Below are positions 1 through 7,579 of a DNA stretch of 38,395 nucleotides, piece after piece; position 1 is the first letter of the stretch, and every line of letters begins with the position of its first letter. The notes under the pieces were generated by a model. The model was not told where the DNA came from. It was given only the letters and a program-made list of their open reading frames with translations, and made no database searches. The DNA lies in NCBI GenBank assembly GCA_018240985.1, contig JAFEER010000297.1, forward strand, positions 1 to 38,395, written 5' to 3'. The position numbers were made by a program, and so were the translations under genes. The stretch comes from Pseudomonadota bacterium. GTDB lineage: Bacteria; Pseudomonadota; Gammaproteobacteria; Burkholderiales; Burkholderiaceae_C.

Positions 1-70
1 CAGTCCGAGTGAACTCGGACTGCTTCGTATCCTGTTCCATTCGCGCCTCGCCTTGAGTTGAGCCTCAAGG
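1..70. repeat. Two perfect hairpins downstream of norR
   Basis: Two inverted repeats lie past the norR stop. Positions 1-9 and 14-22 form a perfect 9-bp stem with a TGAA loop. Positions 51-57 and 64-70 form a perfect 7-bp stem (CCTTGAG/CTCAAGG) with a 6-nt loop. Neither is followed by a T-run inside the window, so terminator function is possible but not shown; the first hairpin touches the window edge. No gene is visible in 1-166. Confidence 0.45.
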
Positions 71-103
71 ATACGGCAAATACTCATATTAAGTTAGCGC
101 TTA

Positions 104-126
104 TGGGCTTTCGCCGGGATGACGGT
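104..126. repeat. Degenerate copy of the CGTCATTCCGGC-type repeat
   Basis: Read on the minus strand this stretch is a degenerate half of the palindromic repeat found intact at 36448-36475 (core CGTCATcCCGGCGAAaGCC). It lies about 40 bp past the norR stop codon. Repeats of this kind are common between genes in many proteobacteria. Whether it acts as a transcription end here is not known. Confidence 0.4.
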
Positions 127-166
127 CAACGCTTTGTTGCCGGTTCCATCACACCCGTGCCCGACG

Positions 167-1753
167 TTATTTGAGCCCCAGTCGCCGCGCCAGCTTGTGC
201 AGGTTGCTGGCGTCCACGTCCAGCACGCGGGCGGCCTGGGACCAGTTGCCCTGGTGGCGATCCAGCGTGGTGGTGATGACCTGGCGCTGGCAGGCATCGA
301 CGGCGTCGCGCAGGGTGCTGCCGGCGGGCGCTGCGGCTGCGCTCGCCGGGGCGGGCGCGCTGGCGTTGCCCGCCGCCGGTGCGTCCAGCGCATCCAGATC
401 CAGCAGGCCGGCCTCCAGCGTGACGATGGAGTTGCGGTCGGCGCCGCGGCTCAGTGCCTTCAGGGCGGCGCGGCTGATGACATGCTCCAGCTCGCGCACG
501 TTGCCGGGCCAGCGGTAGCGGCGCAACGCATCCTGCGCGTCGGGCGAAAGGCGCAGGCTGCGCAGCCCCAGGCGGGCGCGGTTGAAGTCGAGAAAGCGTC
601 CGGCCAGCAGCAGCACGTCGGTGCCGCGCTCGCGCAGCGGCGGAATCGGCACCGGGTAGACCGACAGGCGGTGGTACAGGTCGGCGCGGAAGGCGCCGCT
701 GGCCACCTGCTCGCGCAGGTTGCGGTTGGTGGCGGCGATCACGCGCACGTTCACCCTGCGCGGGCGGTCGGCGCCCAGGCGCTGGATTTCGCCGTTCTGC
801 AGCGTGCGCAGCAGCTTGGCCTGCACCGACAGCGGCAGCTCGCCCACTTCGTCCAGGAACAGGGTGCCGCCCTCGGCGGCCTCGAAGCGGCCGGGCCGGT
901 CGCTCACGGCGCCCGAGAACGCGCCACGCACATGGCCGAACAGCTCACTCTCGGCCAGCGATTCAGGCAGGGCCGCGCAGTTGACATGCACCAGCGGGTG
1001 CTTGTGGCGCGGCGACTGGTGGTGCAGCAGGCGCGCAAACAGCTCCTTGCCGACGCCGGTCTCGCCCAGCAGCAGCACGGGGAGCTCGGAGGTGGCGACG
1101 ATGCCCAGCTCGTGCAGCAGGCGCTTCAGGGCCGGGCTCTCGCCCACGATCTCCAGCTCGGCGCTGCCACCGCGCTCCAGCGACGCCAGGGCGGCGCCGC
1201 CATCGCCCTGCCCGGCGGCGCCCATGCGCAGCGTGCGCAGCTCCTGCTCCAGTCGCGCGACGCGGATCACGGACTCGATCATTGGCAAGGCTTGCGCCAG
1301 ACAGCGGCGCGCGGTGCGGCCGAAGGTGCCGGTGGCAAGGGCGTCCAGCGTCAGCACGCCCCAGGGCCGGCCCTCGATGTGCAGGGCTGTGCCCATGCAG
1401 TCGTGCACCGGCAGGGGCTCACCCACCAGGGTGTCGAGCAAGCCGTCGTAGGGGTCTGGCAGGGTGCTGTCATGCTCGAAGCAGGTGACCTCATGGCGCG
1501 CCAGGATGGCCGCCAGACGCGGGTGCTGCCCGACGACGAAGCGCCGGCCCAGCGTGTCGCTGACCAGGCCGGTGACAGCCATGGGGCGCAGACGCTCTTC
1601 CTCCAGCCGCAGCAAGGCCACGGCGCCACAGCCAAACTGGGTGCGCAGCACATCCACCAGGCGCTGCAGGCGCACCGCCTGGGGCAGCTCTGAACCCAGA
1701 TCCGCGCATAGGGACATCAATGCGGCGCAGGTTTCCTGCTCTTTCACGGTCAT
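167..1753 (-). CDS. norR: NorR, NO-responsive sigma-54 activator
   Basis: Cytoplasmic enhancer-binding protein of 528 residues that senses nitric oxide and activates the sigma-54 promoter of the divergent NO reductase gene. An N-terminal GAF domain (about 20-165) keeps the residues that, in E. coli NorR, surround the non-haem iron: the PDPYDGL segment near 99-105, C119 in HDCMG and D137 in LTLDAL. An AAA+ domain follows (about 202-430) with Walker A GETGVGKE (230-237), Walker B TLFLDE (297-302) and the sigma-54 contact loop as GAFSGA (278-283) rather than the usual GAFTGA. An Ala/Pro-rich linker (457-480) leads to a Fis-type helix-turn-helix (about 485-528). The ATG at 1753 lies inside a GT-N7-AC site, so negative autoregulation is likely. 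The order of domains and the divergent norB make this call secure. Confidence 0.95.
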   Translation of the reverse strand: MTVKEQETCAALMSLCADLGSELPQAVRLQRLVDVLRTQFGCGAVALLRLEEERLRPMAVTGLVSDTLGRRFVVGQHPRLAAILARHEVTCFEHDSTLPDPYDGLLDTLVGEPLPVHDCMGTALHIEGRPWGVLTLDALATGTFGRTARRCLAQALPMIESVIRVARLEQELRTLRMGAAGQGDGGAALASLERGGSAELEIVGESPALKRLLHELGIVATSELPVLLLGETGVGKELFARLLHHQSPRHKHPLVHVNCAALPESLAESELFGHVRGAFSGAVSDRPGRFEAAEGGTLFLDEVGELPLSVQAKLLRTLQNGEIQRLGADRPRRVNVRVIAATNRNLREQVASGAFRADLYHRLSVYPVPIPPLRERGTDVLLLAGRFLDFNRARLGLRSLRLSPDAQDALRRYRWPGNVRELEHVISRAALKALSRGADRNSIVTLEAGLLDLDALDAPAAGNASAPAPASAAAAPAGSTLRDAVDACQRQVITTTLDRHQGNWSQAARVLDVDASNLHKLARRLGLK

Positions 1754-1760
1754 AAAAACC
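1748..1760. promoter_or_regulatory. NorR binding site 1 (GT-N7-AC)
   Basis: GGTCATAAAAACC fits the GT-N7-AC half-palindrome recognised by NorR. It covers the norR start codon (1751-1753), so NorR bound here could also repress its own gene. It is the most distal of three sites upstream of the sigma-54 promoter. Confidence 0.7.
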
Positions 1761-1767
1761 CTGTATT

Positions 1768-1780
1768 GGTAAATTTAACC
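1768..1780. promoter_or_regulatory. NorR binding site 2 (GT-N7-AC)
   Basis: GGTAAATTTAACC is a near-perfect palindrome with the GT-N7-AC spacing of NorR enhancer sites. Its start is 20 bp from site 1 and 25 bp from site 3. Three such sites upstream of the target promoter are known from E. coli norVW. Confidence 0.85.
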
Positions 1781-1792
1781 AAATTTGATTCA

Positions 1793-1805
1793 GGTTAATT
1801 TTACC
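1793..1805. promoter_or_regulatory. NorR binding site 3 (GT-N7-AC)
   Basis: GGTTAATTTTACC is the third GT-N7-AC site, 41 bp upstream of the -24 element. It sits in the AT-rich part of an otherwise GC-rich window, which fits an enhancer/IHF-type intergenic region. Confidence 0.85.
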
Positions 1806-1846
1806 CACACCAGTGCAAACCCTTGATTTATTGCGGTGCAACAAGC

Positions 1847-1861
1847 TGGCACCAAAGTTGC
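1847..1861 (+). promoter_or_regulatory. Sigma-54 (-24/-12) promoter of the NO reductase gene
   Basis: TGGCAC-N5-TTGC, with the invariant GG (1848-1849) and GC (1860-1861) separated by 10 nt, matches the sigma-54 consensus. Transcription would begin near 1873, giving a leader of about 29 nt before the ATG at 1902. With NorR divergently encoded and three NorR sites just upstream, this is a complete NO-inducible control region. Confidence 0.88.
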
Positions 1862-1901
1862 GTTTAAGCCAGCGTTCATAGTGCAACGATGGAGGCCCTG
1901 T

Positions 1902-4208
1902 ATGGGGAAGTACGCCAAGTATTGGTACACGCTAATAGGCATATTGATCGTCACCTTTAGCCTGCTGGGCTATTACGGTGCCGAGGTTTATCGCACCGCA
2001 CCGCCCATACCGGGCAAGGTGCTGGTACAGGGCAGCGACAAGCCGCTCTACACCGAGGAGAGCATCCTGGACGGCCAGACCGCCTGGCAGTCGGTGGGCG
2101 GCATGCAGCTGGGCTCGATCCTGGGCCACGGCGCCTACCAGGCTCCGGACTGGACGGCCGACTGGCTGCACCGCGAACTCACCAACTGGCTGGAGCTGGC
2201 CGCCGAGCAGGACTACGGCAAGGCCTTTGCCGACCTGGACGCAGGCCAGAAGGCGGTGCTGCGCGACCGGCTCAAGACCGAGTACCGCAGCAACACCTTT
2301 GACAAGGCCAGCGACACGATGACCATCACGCCGCTGCGCGCCAAGGCCATCGCCGAGACGGCCGCCTACTACGACAAGCTGTTTGGCGACGACCAGTCGC
2401 TGCGCAAGTCGCGCGAGAGCTTTGCCATGAAGGAGAACACCCTGCCCAGCGCCGAGCGCCGCGCGCAGATGGCGGGCTTCTTCTTCTGGACGGCCTGGGC
2501 GGCCGCCACCGAGCGCCCCAGCGAAGTCGGCGGCGGCAATGGCGCCACCTACACCAACAACTGGCCGCACGAGCCGCTGATTGGCAACGTGCCAACGGGC
2601 GAGAACATGGTCTGGTCGATCATGAGCGTGATCATCATGATCGCCGGCGTGGGCTTCCTGGTGTGGGGCTGGGCCTTCCTGCGCGACCATGACGAGAAGG
2701 ATCCCGTGCCGCCCGTCCATGACCCGCTGTCGCGCGTGGCGCTGACGCCCTCGCAGCGCGCCCTGGGCAAGTATCTGTTCCTGGTGGTGGCGCTGTTCTG
2801 CGCCCAGGTGTTCCTGGGCGGCTTCACGGCCCACTACACGGTGGAGGGCCAGACCTTCTACGGCATCGACATCTCGCAATGGCTGCCCTACGCGCTGGTG
2901 CGCACCTGGCACCTGCAGGCGGCGCTGTTCTGGATTGCCACCGGCTTCCTGGCCGCGGGCCTGTTCCTGGCGCCGGTGATCAATGGCGGCAAGGATCCCA
3001 AGTACCAGAAGATTGGCGTGGATGTGCTGTTCTGGGCGCTGGTGGTGGTCTGCGTGGGCTCCTTCATCGGCAACTACCTGACCATTGCCCATGTCATGCC
3101 GCAGGAGTGGAACTTCTGGCTGGGCCACCAGGGCTATGAATACGTGGATCTGGGCCGCCTGTGGCAGATCGGCAAGTTCGCCGGCATCGCCTTCTGGCTG
3201 GTGCTGATGGCGCGCGCCATCTTCCCCGCGCTACTGGCCCCCAACGGCCAGGACAAGAACCTGCTGGCTCTCTTGACCTCGTCGGTGGTGTGCATCGGGC
3301 TGTTCTATGGCTCGGGCCTGTTCTACGGCGAGCGCACCCATATCTCGGTGATGGAGTACTGGCGCTGGTGGGTGGTGCACCTGTGGGTGGAAGGCTTCTT
3401 TGAAGTCTTCGCCACCACGGCGCTGGCCTTCATCTTCTCCACCCTGGGCCTGGTGTCCTACCGCATGGCCACGGCGGCCAGCCTGGCATCGGCCTCGCTG
3501 TTCATGCTGGGGGGCGTGCCCGGCACCTTCCACCACCTGTACTTTGCCGGTACCACGACTCCGGTGATGGCCGTGGGCGCGTCCTTCAGCGCGCTGGAAG
3601 TGGTGCCCCTGGTGGTGCTGGGCCATGAGGCCTGGGAACACTGGCGCCTGCAGCACAAGACCGAGTGGATGAAAAGGCTGCGCTGGCCGCTGATGTGCTT
3701 CGTGGCCGTGGCCTTCTGGAACATGCTGGGTGCCGGGGTGTTCGGCTTCATGATCAACCCGCCGATCTCGCTGTACTACATCCAGGGCCTGAACACCACG
3801 CCGGTGCACGCCCACGCCGCGCTGTTCGGGGTCTATGGCTTCCTGGCGCTGGGCTTCACGCTGTTGGTGCTGCGCTATGTGCGCCCGGAGGTGCAGTTCA
3901 ACGAGCGCCTGATGAAGACCGGCTTCTGGTGGCTCAACGCCGGCCTGGTGCTGATGATCGCCACCAGCCTGCTGCCCATCGGCCTGTTCCAGTTCCACGC
4001 CAGCGTGACGCATGGCCTGTGGTACGCGCGCAGCGAGGAGTTCATGCAGCAACCCTTCCTGGAGACGCTGCGCTGGGTGCGCACCTTTGGCGACCTGGTG
4101 TTCATCACCGGCGCCCTGTGCGTGAGCTGGCAGGTGGTGAGCGCCGTGCTGTTCGGCAAGCCGGCACCGGCCACCGCCAAGCCGGCCCTGGCTGGCGCGC
4201 GCCGCTAA
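1902..4208 (+). CDS. norB: Quinol-dependent nitric oxide reductase (qNor)
   Basis: Inner-membrane enzyme of 768 residues that reduces two NO to N2O with electrons from quinol. An N-terminal helix and a periplasmic domain without a haem-binding CXXCH (about 30-225, containing NNWPHEPLIG), as in single-subunit qNor, precede the haem-copper-oxidase-like core. Expected metal ligands are present: H337 (RTWHLQ) and H638 (VHAHAALFG) for the low- and high-spin haem region, and H493 (HLWVEGFFEV, with E497 and E501) and H544-H545 (TFHHLYFAG) for the non-haem iron. An upstream in-frame ATG at 1836 exists, but the ATG at 1902 has a GGAGG (1891-1895) 6 nt away and starts past the sigma-54 transcription start, so it is preferred. 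No norC is adjacent, which agrees with qNor. The role here is NO detoxification, or the NO step of denitrification. Confidence 0.95.
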   Translation: MGKYAKYWYTLIGILIVTFSLLGYYGAEVYRTAPPIPGKVLVQGSDKPLYTEESILDGQTAWQSVGGMQLGSILGHGAYQAPDWTADWLHRELTNWLELAAEQDYGKAFADLDAGQKAVLRDRLKTEYRSNTFDKASDTMTITPLRAKAIAETAAYYDKLFGDDQSLRKSRESFAMKENTLPSAERRAQMAGFFFWTAWAAATERPSEVGGGNGATYTNNWPHEPLIGNVPTGENMVWSIMSVIIMIAGVGFLVWGWAFLRDHDEKDPVPPVHDPLSRVALTPSQRALGKYLFLVVALFCAQVFLGGFTAHYTVEGQTFYGIDISQWLPYALVRTWHLQAALFWIATGFLAAGLFLAPVINGGKDPKYQKIGVDVLFWALVVVCVGSFIGNYLTIAHVMPQEWNFWLGHQGYEYVDLGRLWQIGKFAGIAFWLVLMARAIFPALLAPNGQDKNLLALLTSSVVCIGLFYGSGLFYGERTHISVMEYWRWWVVHLWVEGFFEVFATTALAFIFSTLGLVSYRMATAASLASASLFMLGGVPGTFHHLYFAGTTTPVMAVGASFSALEVVPLVVLGHEAWEHWRLQHKTEWMKRLRWPLMCFVAVAFWNMLGAGVFGFMINPPISLYYIQGLNTTPVHAHAALFGVYGFLALGFTLLVLRYVRPEVQFNERLMKTGFWWLNAGLVLMIATSLLPIGLFQFHASVTHGLWYARSEEFMQQPFLETLRWVRTFGDLVFITGALCVSWQVVSAVLFGKPAPATAKPALAGARR

Positions 4209-4269
4209 GGCCCGCAGCTGGCGCTGCGCCCCTTGGGTGCGCAGCGCCGGCCAGCACTCGATAACTACG

Positions 4270-4320
4270 TTTTTAATAGCTTGCCGCGCTTGCTAGTCAA
4301 GCGCTTTGGCGGCAAATGAC
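4270..4320. repeat. Comamonadaceae-type dispersed palindromic repeat, copy 1
   Basis: The sequence begins TTTTTAATAGCT and contains a 7-bp stem GCGCTTG (4286-4292) / CAAGCGC (4298-4304) with loop CTAGT, followed by GGCGGCAAATGA. Related AATAGCT..CGCTTG..AAGCG..GGC blocks occur at 26535-26590 and, more degenerate, at 8763-8810, 10180-10235 and 36528-36566. All are intergenic or at gene ends. Confidence 0.5.
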
Positions 4321-4355
4321 TCCATCGGCAAGGCCCACAAGGCACCTTGCTTTTC

Positions 4356-4381
4356 AGCCGGCATCGCGCCGGCTTTTTTTT
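4356..4381 (+). terminator. Rho-independent terminator after the NO reductase gene
   Basis: AGCCGGC (4356-4362), loop ATCGC, GCCGGCT (4368-4374), then a run of T to 4381. The 7-bp GC-rich stem with eight T residues is a textbook intrinsic terminator. It closes the qNor transcript about 150 nt after its stop codon and insulates the next operon. Confidence 0.88.
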
Positions 4382-4532
4382 CGCCCGTCATCCGGGGGGG
4401 CGCAGGCGGCGCCAACATGCTGGCCAGCGTGGTGTGCACCATTGCCACAGCTCTCGGGCTGGCAACTTTCGCTGACGAAGCGGGCTCCCGGCGCATTTAT
4501 CATCGCAAACCCCCAGCCCTCACCCTAGAAAA

Positions 4533-5870
4533 ATGACTGCCAGCGAAGCCCTTCCGACCCAGGAACAGGATTGCGACGTGCTCGTGATCGGCGGCGGCCC
4601 CGCGGGCGCCACGGTGGCGCCGCTGCTGGCGCAAAAAGGCTGGCGCGTGGTGGTGCTGGACAAAGACCGCCACCCGCGCTTTCACATTGGCGAGTCGCTG
4701 CTGCCGGCGAATCTGCCGCTGTTCGAGCGCCTGGGCGTGGCCGAGCAGATACGCACCATCGGCATGCACAAGCCGGGGGCGGAGTTCGTCTCGCCGCACC
4801 ACGAACACACGCAGACCTTTTTCTTTGCCGACGCCTGGGACAAGTCCATGCCCAGCGCCTACCAGGTCAAGCGTGCGGAGTTTGACGAGGTGCTGCTGAA
4901 CAACGCCGCGCGCCAGGGCGCCGAGGTGCACCAGGGCTGCAAGGCCACGCAGGTGGATTTTCAGGGCGACGGCAGCGTGTGCGTGACCGCCAGAAGCGAC
5001 GACGGCAGCGAGCAGCGCTGGCGCGCGCGCTTTTTGATCGACGCATCCGGGCGCGACACCTTTTTGGCGAATCGTTTTCGCATCAAGCAGCGCAACCCGG
5101 TGCACAACAGCTCGGCGCTGTACGCGCACTTCCGCCATGCGCGCCGGCATGAGGGCAGCAACGAGGGCAACATCTCCATCCTGTGGTTCGAGCATGGCTG
5201 GTTCTGGTTCATCCCGATGACGGGCGGCGTGACCAGCGTCGGCATGGTCACCTGGCCGTACCACATGAAGAGCCGCAAGGGGCGCAGCCTGGAGCAGTTT
5301 TTGCAGGACAACATCGCCACCTGCCCCGGGCTCGCGCGCCGTCTGGAGCAGGCCGAGCGCATCACCCAGGTGGAGGCCACGGGCAATTTTTCTTATAGCG
5401 CCACACGCAACCACGGCGCCAATTATCTGCTGCTGGGCGATGCCTTTGCCTTCATCGACCCGGTGTTCTCATCGGGCGTGTGGCTGGCCATGCAGGGCGG
5501 CGTGATCGGCGCCGAGACGGTGGATATCTGCCTGCGCCAGCCCGAACGCGCGGCCCAGGCATTGCGCCGGTTCGACCGCGTGATGCGGCACGGCCCGCGG
5601 CAGTTCTCGTGGTTCATCTACCGCATGACGAATCCCATCATGCGCGACTTTTTCATGTACCCGAAGAACGTGCTGCGCGTGAAGGAGGCGCTGCTCTCCG
5701 TGCTGGCGGGCGACCTGTATGGCAGCACGCCCATCTGGCGCTCGCTGTGGGTGTTCAAGGGCTTGTACTACGCGGCCAATATCTTCCAGCCACGGCGCGC
5801 CTACATGGCGTGGAAGAAGCGCCAGCACAACATCCGCAAGGTCGATGATGCAGGGCTGTATCAGGCCTGA
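4533..5870 (+). CDS. Flavin-dependent halogenase-like oxidoreductase
   Basis: A 445-residue FAD enzyme of the tryptophan-halogenase/geranylgeranyl-reductase fold. The FAD dinucleotide motif GGGPAG is at 20-25, GESLLP at 53-58, and LLGDAFAFIDP, which binds flavin, at 300-310. Two hallmarks of flavin-dependent halogenases are present: a lysine at 80 in the segment HKPGAEF (family catalytic Lys is near 79) and WFWFIP at 223-228, which fits WxWxIP. It opens the plus-strand arm of the aryl polyene cluster; xanthomonadin clusters also contain halogenase-like genes and xanthomonadins are brominated. A halogenated aryl head group is therefore a reasonable inference. Some homologues in polyene clusters may be plain FAD oxidoreductases, so halide transfer is not certain. 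The next gene starts inside its 3-prime end. Confidence 0.8.
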   Translation: MTASEALPTQEQDCDVLVIGGGPAGATVAPLLAQKGWRVVVLDKDRHPRFHIGESLLPANLPLFERLGVAEQIRTIGMHKPGAEFVSPHHEHTQTFFFADAWDKSMPSAYQVKRAEFDEVLLNNAARQGAEVHQGCKATQVDFQGDGSVCVTARSDDGSEQRWRARFLIDASGRDTFLANRFRIKQRNPVHNSSALYAHFRHARRHEGSNEGNISILWFEHGWFWFIPMTGGVTSVGMVTWPYHMKSRKGRSLEQFLQDNIATCPGLARRLEQAERITQVEATGNFSYSATRNHGANYLLLGDAFAFIDPVFSSGVWLAMQGGVIGAETVDICLRQPERAAQALRRFDRVMRHGPRQFSWFIYRMTNPIMRDFFMYPKNVLRVKEALLSVLAGDLYGSTPIWRSLWVFKGLYYAANIFQPRRAYMAWKKRQHNIRKVDDAGLYQA

Positions 5871-6621
5871 TGCGCTGCCGCGGGGCCCGCTGCTGTGGCG
5901 GCTCTACGAGCGCGTGGCCATGGCGGTCGGCCTGGGCAGCCTGGGGCTGATGTGCGTGCTGTGGCTGCCGTTTGCGGCGCTGCTCTACCCGCTGCTGCCG
6001 CGCCGCGTGGGCCAGCGCCTGGGCCGGCTGGTCATCATGTGGAGCTTCCGCCATTACCTGCTGCTGCTCACGGTGCTGTGCGGCTGCCGCTTCGACCTGC
6101 GGGCGCTGGACGCGCTGCGGCGCGAGCGCGGCCTGATCATCGCCGCCAACCACCCGTCGCTGCTGGACGCGGTGGTGCTGGTGTCGCGCCTGCCCGACGC
6201 CGTCTGCGTGATGAAGGCCAGCCTGCTGGACAACCTGCTGTTTGGCTCGGCCGCCAGGCTGGCACGCTACGTGCGCAACGACGGCGCGCACCAACTCATC
6301 AAGAACGGCCGCCACAGCCTGGCCGAGGGCGCGCAGGTGGTGCTGTTCCCCGAGGGCTCGCGCACCAGCAATTTCCCGCTCGACGCACTCAACCCCTCAC
6401 TGGCCGTGCTGGCCAAGCGCGCGCAGGCGCCGGTGCAGACGGTGCTGCTGGAATACTCCACGCCCTATCTGGGCAAGCACTGGCCGCTGTGGTGCCCTCC
6501 CGTGCTGCCGCTGACCTGCACCGCGCGCCTGGGGCAGCGTTTTGCGCCGCCAGAGGATCACCATGCCTTTACCGAGGTGCTGGAAAGCCATCTGCGTGCC
6601 GAACTTGGTTCCACCGTATGA
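5848..6621 (+). CDS. LPLAT-family acyltransferase (ApeD-like)
   Basis: A 257-residue membrane-associated acyltransferase of the 1-acylglycerol-3-phosphate acyltransferase type. The catalytic NHPSLLD (H102-x4-D107) and the substrate-binding FPEGSR (about 167-172) are both intact, after an N-terminal hydrophobic segment. Of two adjacent ATGs, 5848 is preferred because AAGG at 5838-5841 is 6 nt away; 5845 is the alternative. The start overlaps the halogenase gene by 23 bp, so the two are translationally coupled. In aryl polyene clusters an enzyme of this kind (ApeD) is thought to attach the polyene chain to a glycerol-type or sugar lipid. A different acyltransferase (LpxL-like) is encoded at 18872-19777, so two separate acyl transfers are likely. 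Confidence 0.85.
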   Translation: MQGCIRPDALPRGPLLWRLYERVAMAVGLGSLGLMCVLWLPFAALLYPLLPRRVGQRLGRLVIMWSFRHYLLLLTVLCGCRFDLRALDALRRERGLIIAANHPSLLDAVVLVSRLPDAVCVMKASLLDNLLFGSAARLARYVRNDGAHQLIKNGRHSLAEGAQVVLFPEGSRTSNFPLDALNPSLAVLAKRAQAPVQTVLLEYSTPYLGKHWPLWCPPVLPLTCTARLGQRFAPPEDHHAFTEVLESHLRAELGSTV

Positions 6622-6639
6622 GCTTGGGGCGCGTTGTTG

Positions 6640-6753
6640 CTCCCTCCCCCTCTGGGGGAGGGTTGGGGTGGGGGCTAGCGACAGTCGCTCATCCAACACC
6701 GCGCCCACCGCCAGCCGGCCCCCATCCCTGCCTTCCCCCAGAGGGGGAAGGAG
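6640..6753. repeat. C-rich/G-rich inverted-repeat element, copy 1
   Basis: About 114 bp. The left end is CTCCCTCCCCC, then TCTGGGGGAGGG and a G-rich run. The right end (6718-6753) is its near mirror image, with CCTTCCCCCAGAGGGGGAAG followed by GAG. Both ends can also fold on themselves. It fills most of the gap between the acyltransferase and glycosyltransferase genes. A second copy with the same ends but a different centre is at 30318-30508. No coding capacity; probably a small non-autonomous dispersed repeat. Confidence 0.65.
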
Positions 6754-6805
6754 TCACTGCCAGCGTTTGGCCCGTGCGGAACGCGGCTGAACTGTTGATC
6801 GCCCC

Positions 6806-7579
6806 ATGAGCCCTCCCTTACCTTCCACCACCCACCTAGTCCTGATCCCCAGCTACAACCCCGGCCGCAACGTCATTGCCACGGTGCGCGCCGCGCGGGC
6901 GCAATGGAACCCGGTCTGGGTGGTGGTCGATGGCAGCACCGATGGCAGCAGCGACTGGCTGCAAGACCTGGCGCAGGGCGACCCTGGCCTGCACGTCATC
7001 GTGCTGCCCGCCAATCAGGGCAAGGGCGCGGCCGTGCTGCACGGCGTGGAGCAGGCGCGCGCCGCAGGCTTTACGCACGCGCTGACCATGGATTCGGACG
7101 GCCAGCACCCGGCCGACCTGATCCCCGCATTCATGATCGCATCACAAGAGCATCCTGCCGCCATGGTGCTGGGCAGGCCAGTCTTCGGCCCCGAGGCGCC
7201 GGCCCTGCGCGTGAATGGCCGCAAGGTCTCCAACGGCTGGGCCAATCTGGAGACGCTGTGGGCCGGCATTGGTGACTCGCTCTACGGCTTTCGCGTCTAC
7301 CCCATAGCGCCGCTGATCCGCGTGATGCGCGGCCAGCGCTTCATGCGCCGCTTCGACTTCGACCCCGAGGCCGTCGTGCGCCTGTGCTGGGCCGGCGTGC
7401 CGCCGGTGAACCTGGACGCGCCGGTGCGCTACCTGAGTGCCGACGAGGGCGGCGTGTCGCACTTTCGCTATCTGCGCGACAACACGCTGTTGACCTGGAT
7501 GCACACGCGCCTGTTCATCGGCTTCGTGCTGCGCCTGCCGCTGCTCATCTGGCGCCGGCTGACGGGGCGCGCTGCATGA
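6806..7579 (+). CDS. Family 2 glycosyltransferase
   Basis: A 257-residue GT-A fold transferase of the dolichyl-phosphate-mannose-synthase/GT2 type. VLIPSYNPG near residue 12 is the family N-terminal strand, VVVDGSTDGS near 38-47 binds the nucleotide, and DSDGQHPADL near 97-106 supplies the DxD-type metal site. A short hydrophobic stretch near the C-terminus (FIGFVLRLPLLIW) may tether it to the inner membrane. It is separated from the upstream acyltransferase gene by a repeat element and its stop overlaps the antiporter start (ATGA). Aryl polyene clusters commonly encode a glycosyltransferase activity (part of ApeJ in E. coli), so addition of a sugar to the polyene lipid is the likely role. 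The sugar cannot be told from the sequence. Confidence 0.85.
   Translation: MSPPLPSTTHLVLIPSYNPGRNVIATVRAARAQWNPVWVVVDGSTDGSSDWLQDLAQGDPGLHVIVLPANQGKGAAVLHGVEQARAAGFTHALTMDSDGQHPADLIPAFMIASQEHPAAMVLGRPVFGPEAPALRVNGRKVSNGWANLETLWAGIGDSLYGFRVYPIAPLIRVMRGQRFMRRFDFDPEAVVRLCWAGVPPVNLDAPVRYLSADEGGVSHFRYLRDNTLLTWMHTRLFIGFVLRLPLLIWRRLTGRAA

Larger units (their letters stand above)
4209..4532. other. Intergenic region with repeat and terminator
   Basis: This 324-bp stretch between the NO reductase and the aryl polyene arm holds a dispersed palindromic repeat (4270-4320) and a rho-independent terminator (4356-4381). Short open frames here (for example 4306-4536) run through the terminator and lack a ribosome binding site, so no gene is called. 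The last 100 bp should carry the promoter of the halogenase arm; a TATCAT at 4498-4503 could be a -10 box, but no good -35 is seen. Confidence 0.6.

Noticed and set aside
1-22. Perfect hairpin as the norR terminator
   Set aside because: No T-run follows on the minus strand within the window and the hairpin is at its edge, so it is listed only as a repeat.
119-1693. Long plus-strand open frame of 524 codons opposite norR
   Set aside because: It is the mirror frame of a GC-rich gene, rich in Gln, Ala and Gly with no domain, while the minus frame gives a perfect NorR.
4306-4536. 76-codon frame in the gap before the halogenase gene
   Set aside because: It crosses an intrinsic terminator, has no ribosome binding site and matches no family.
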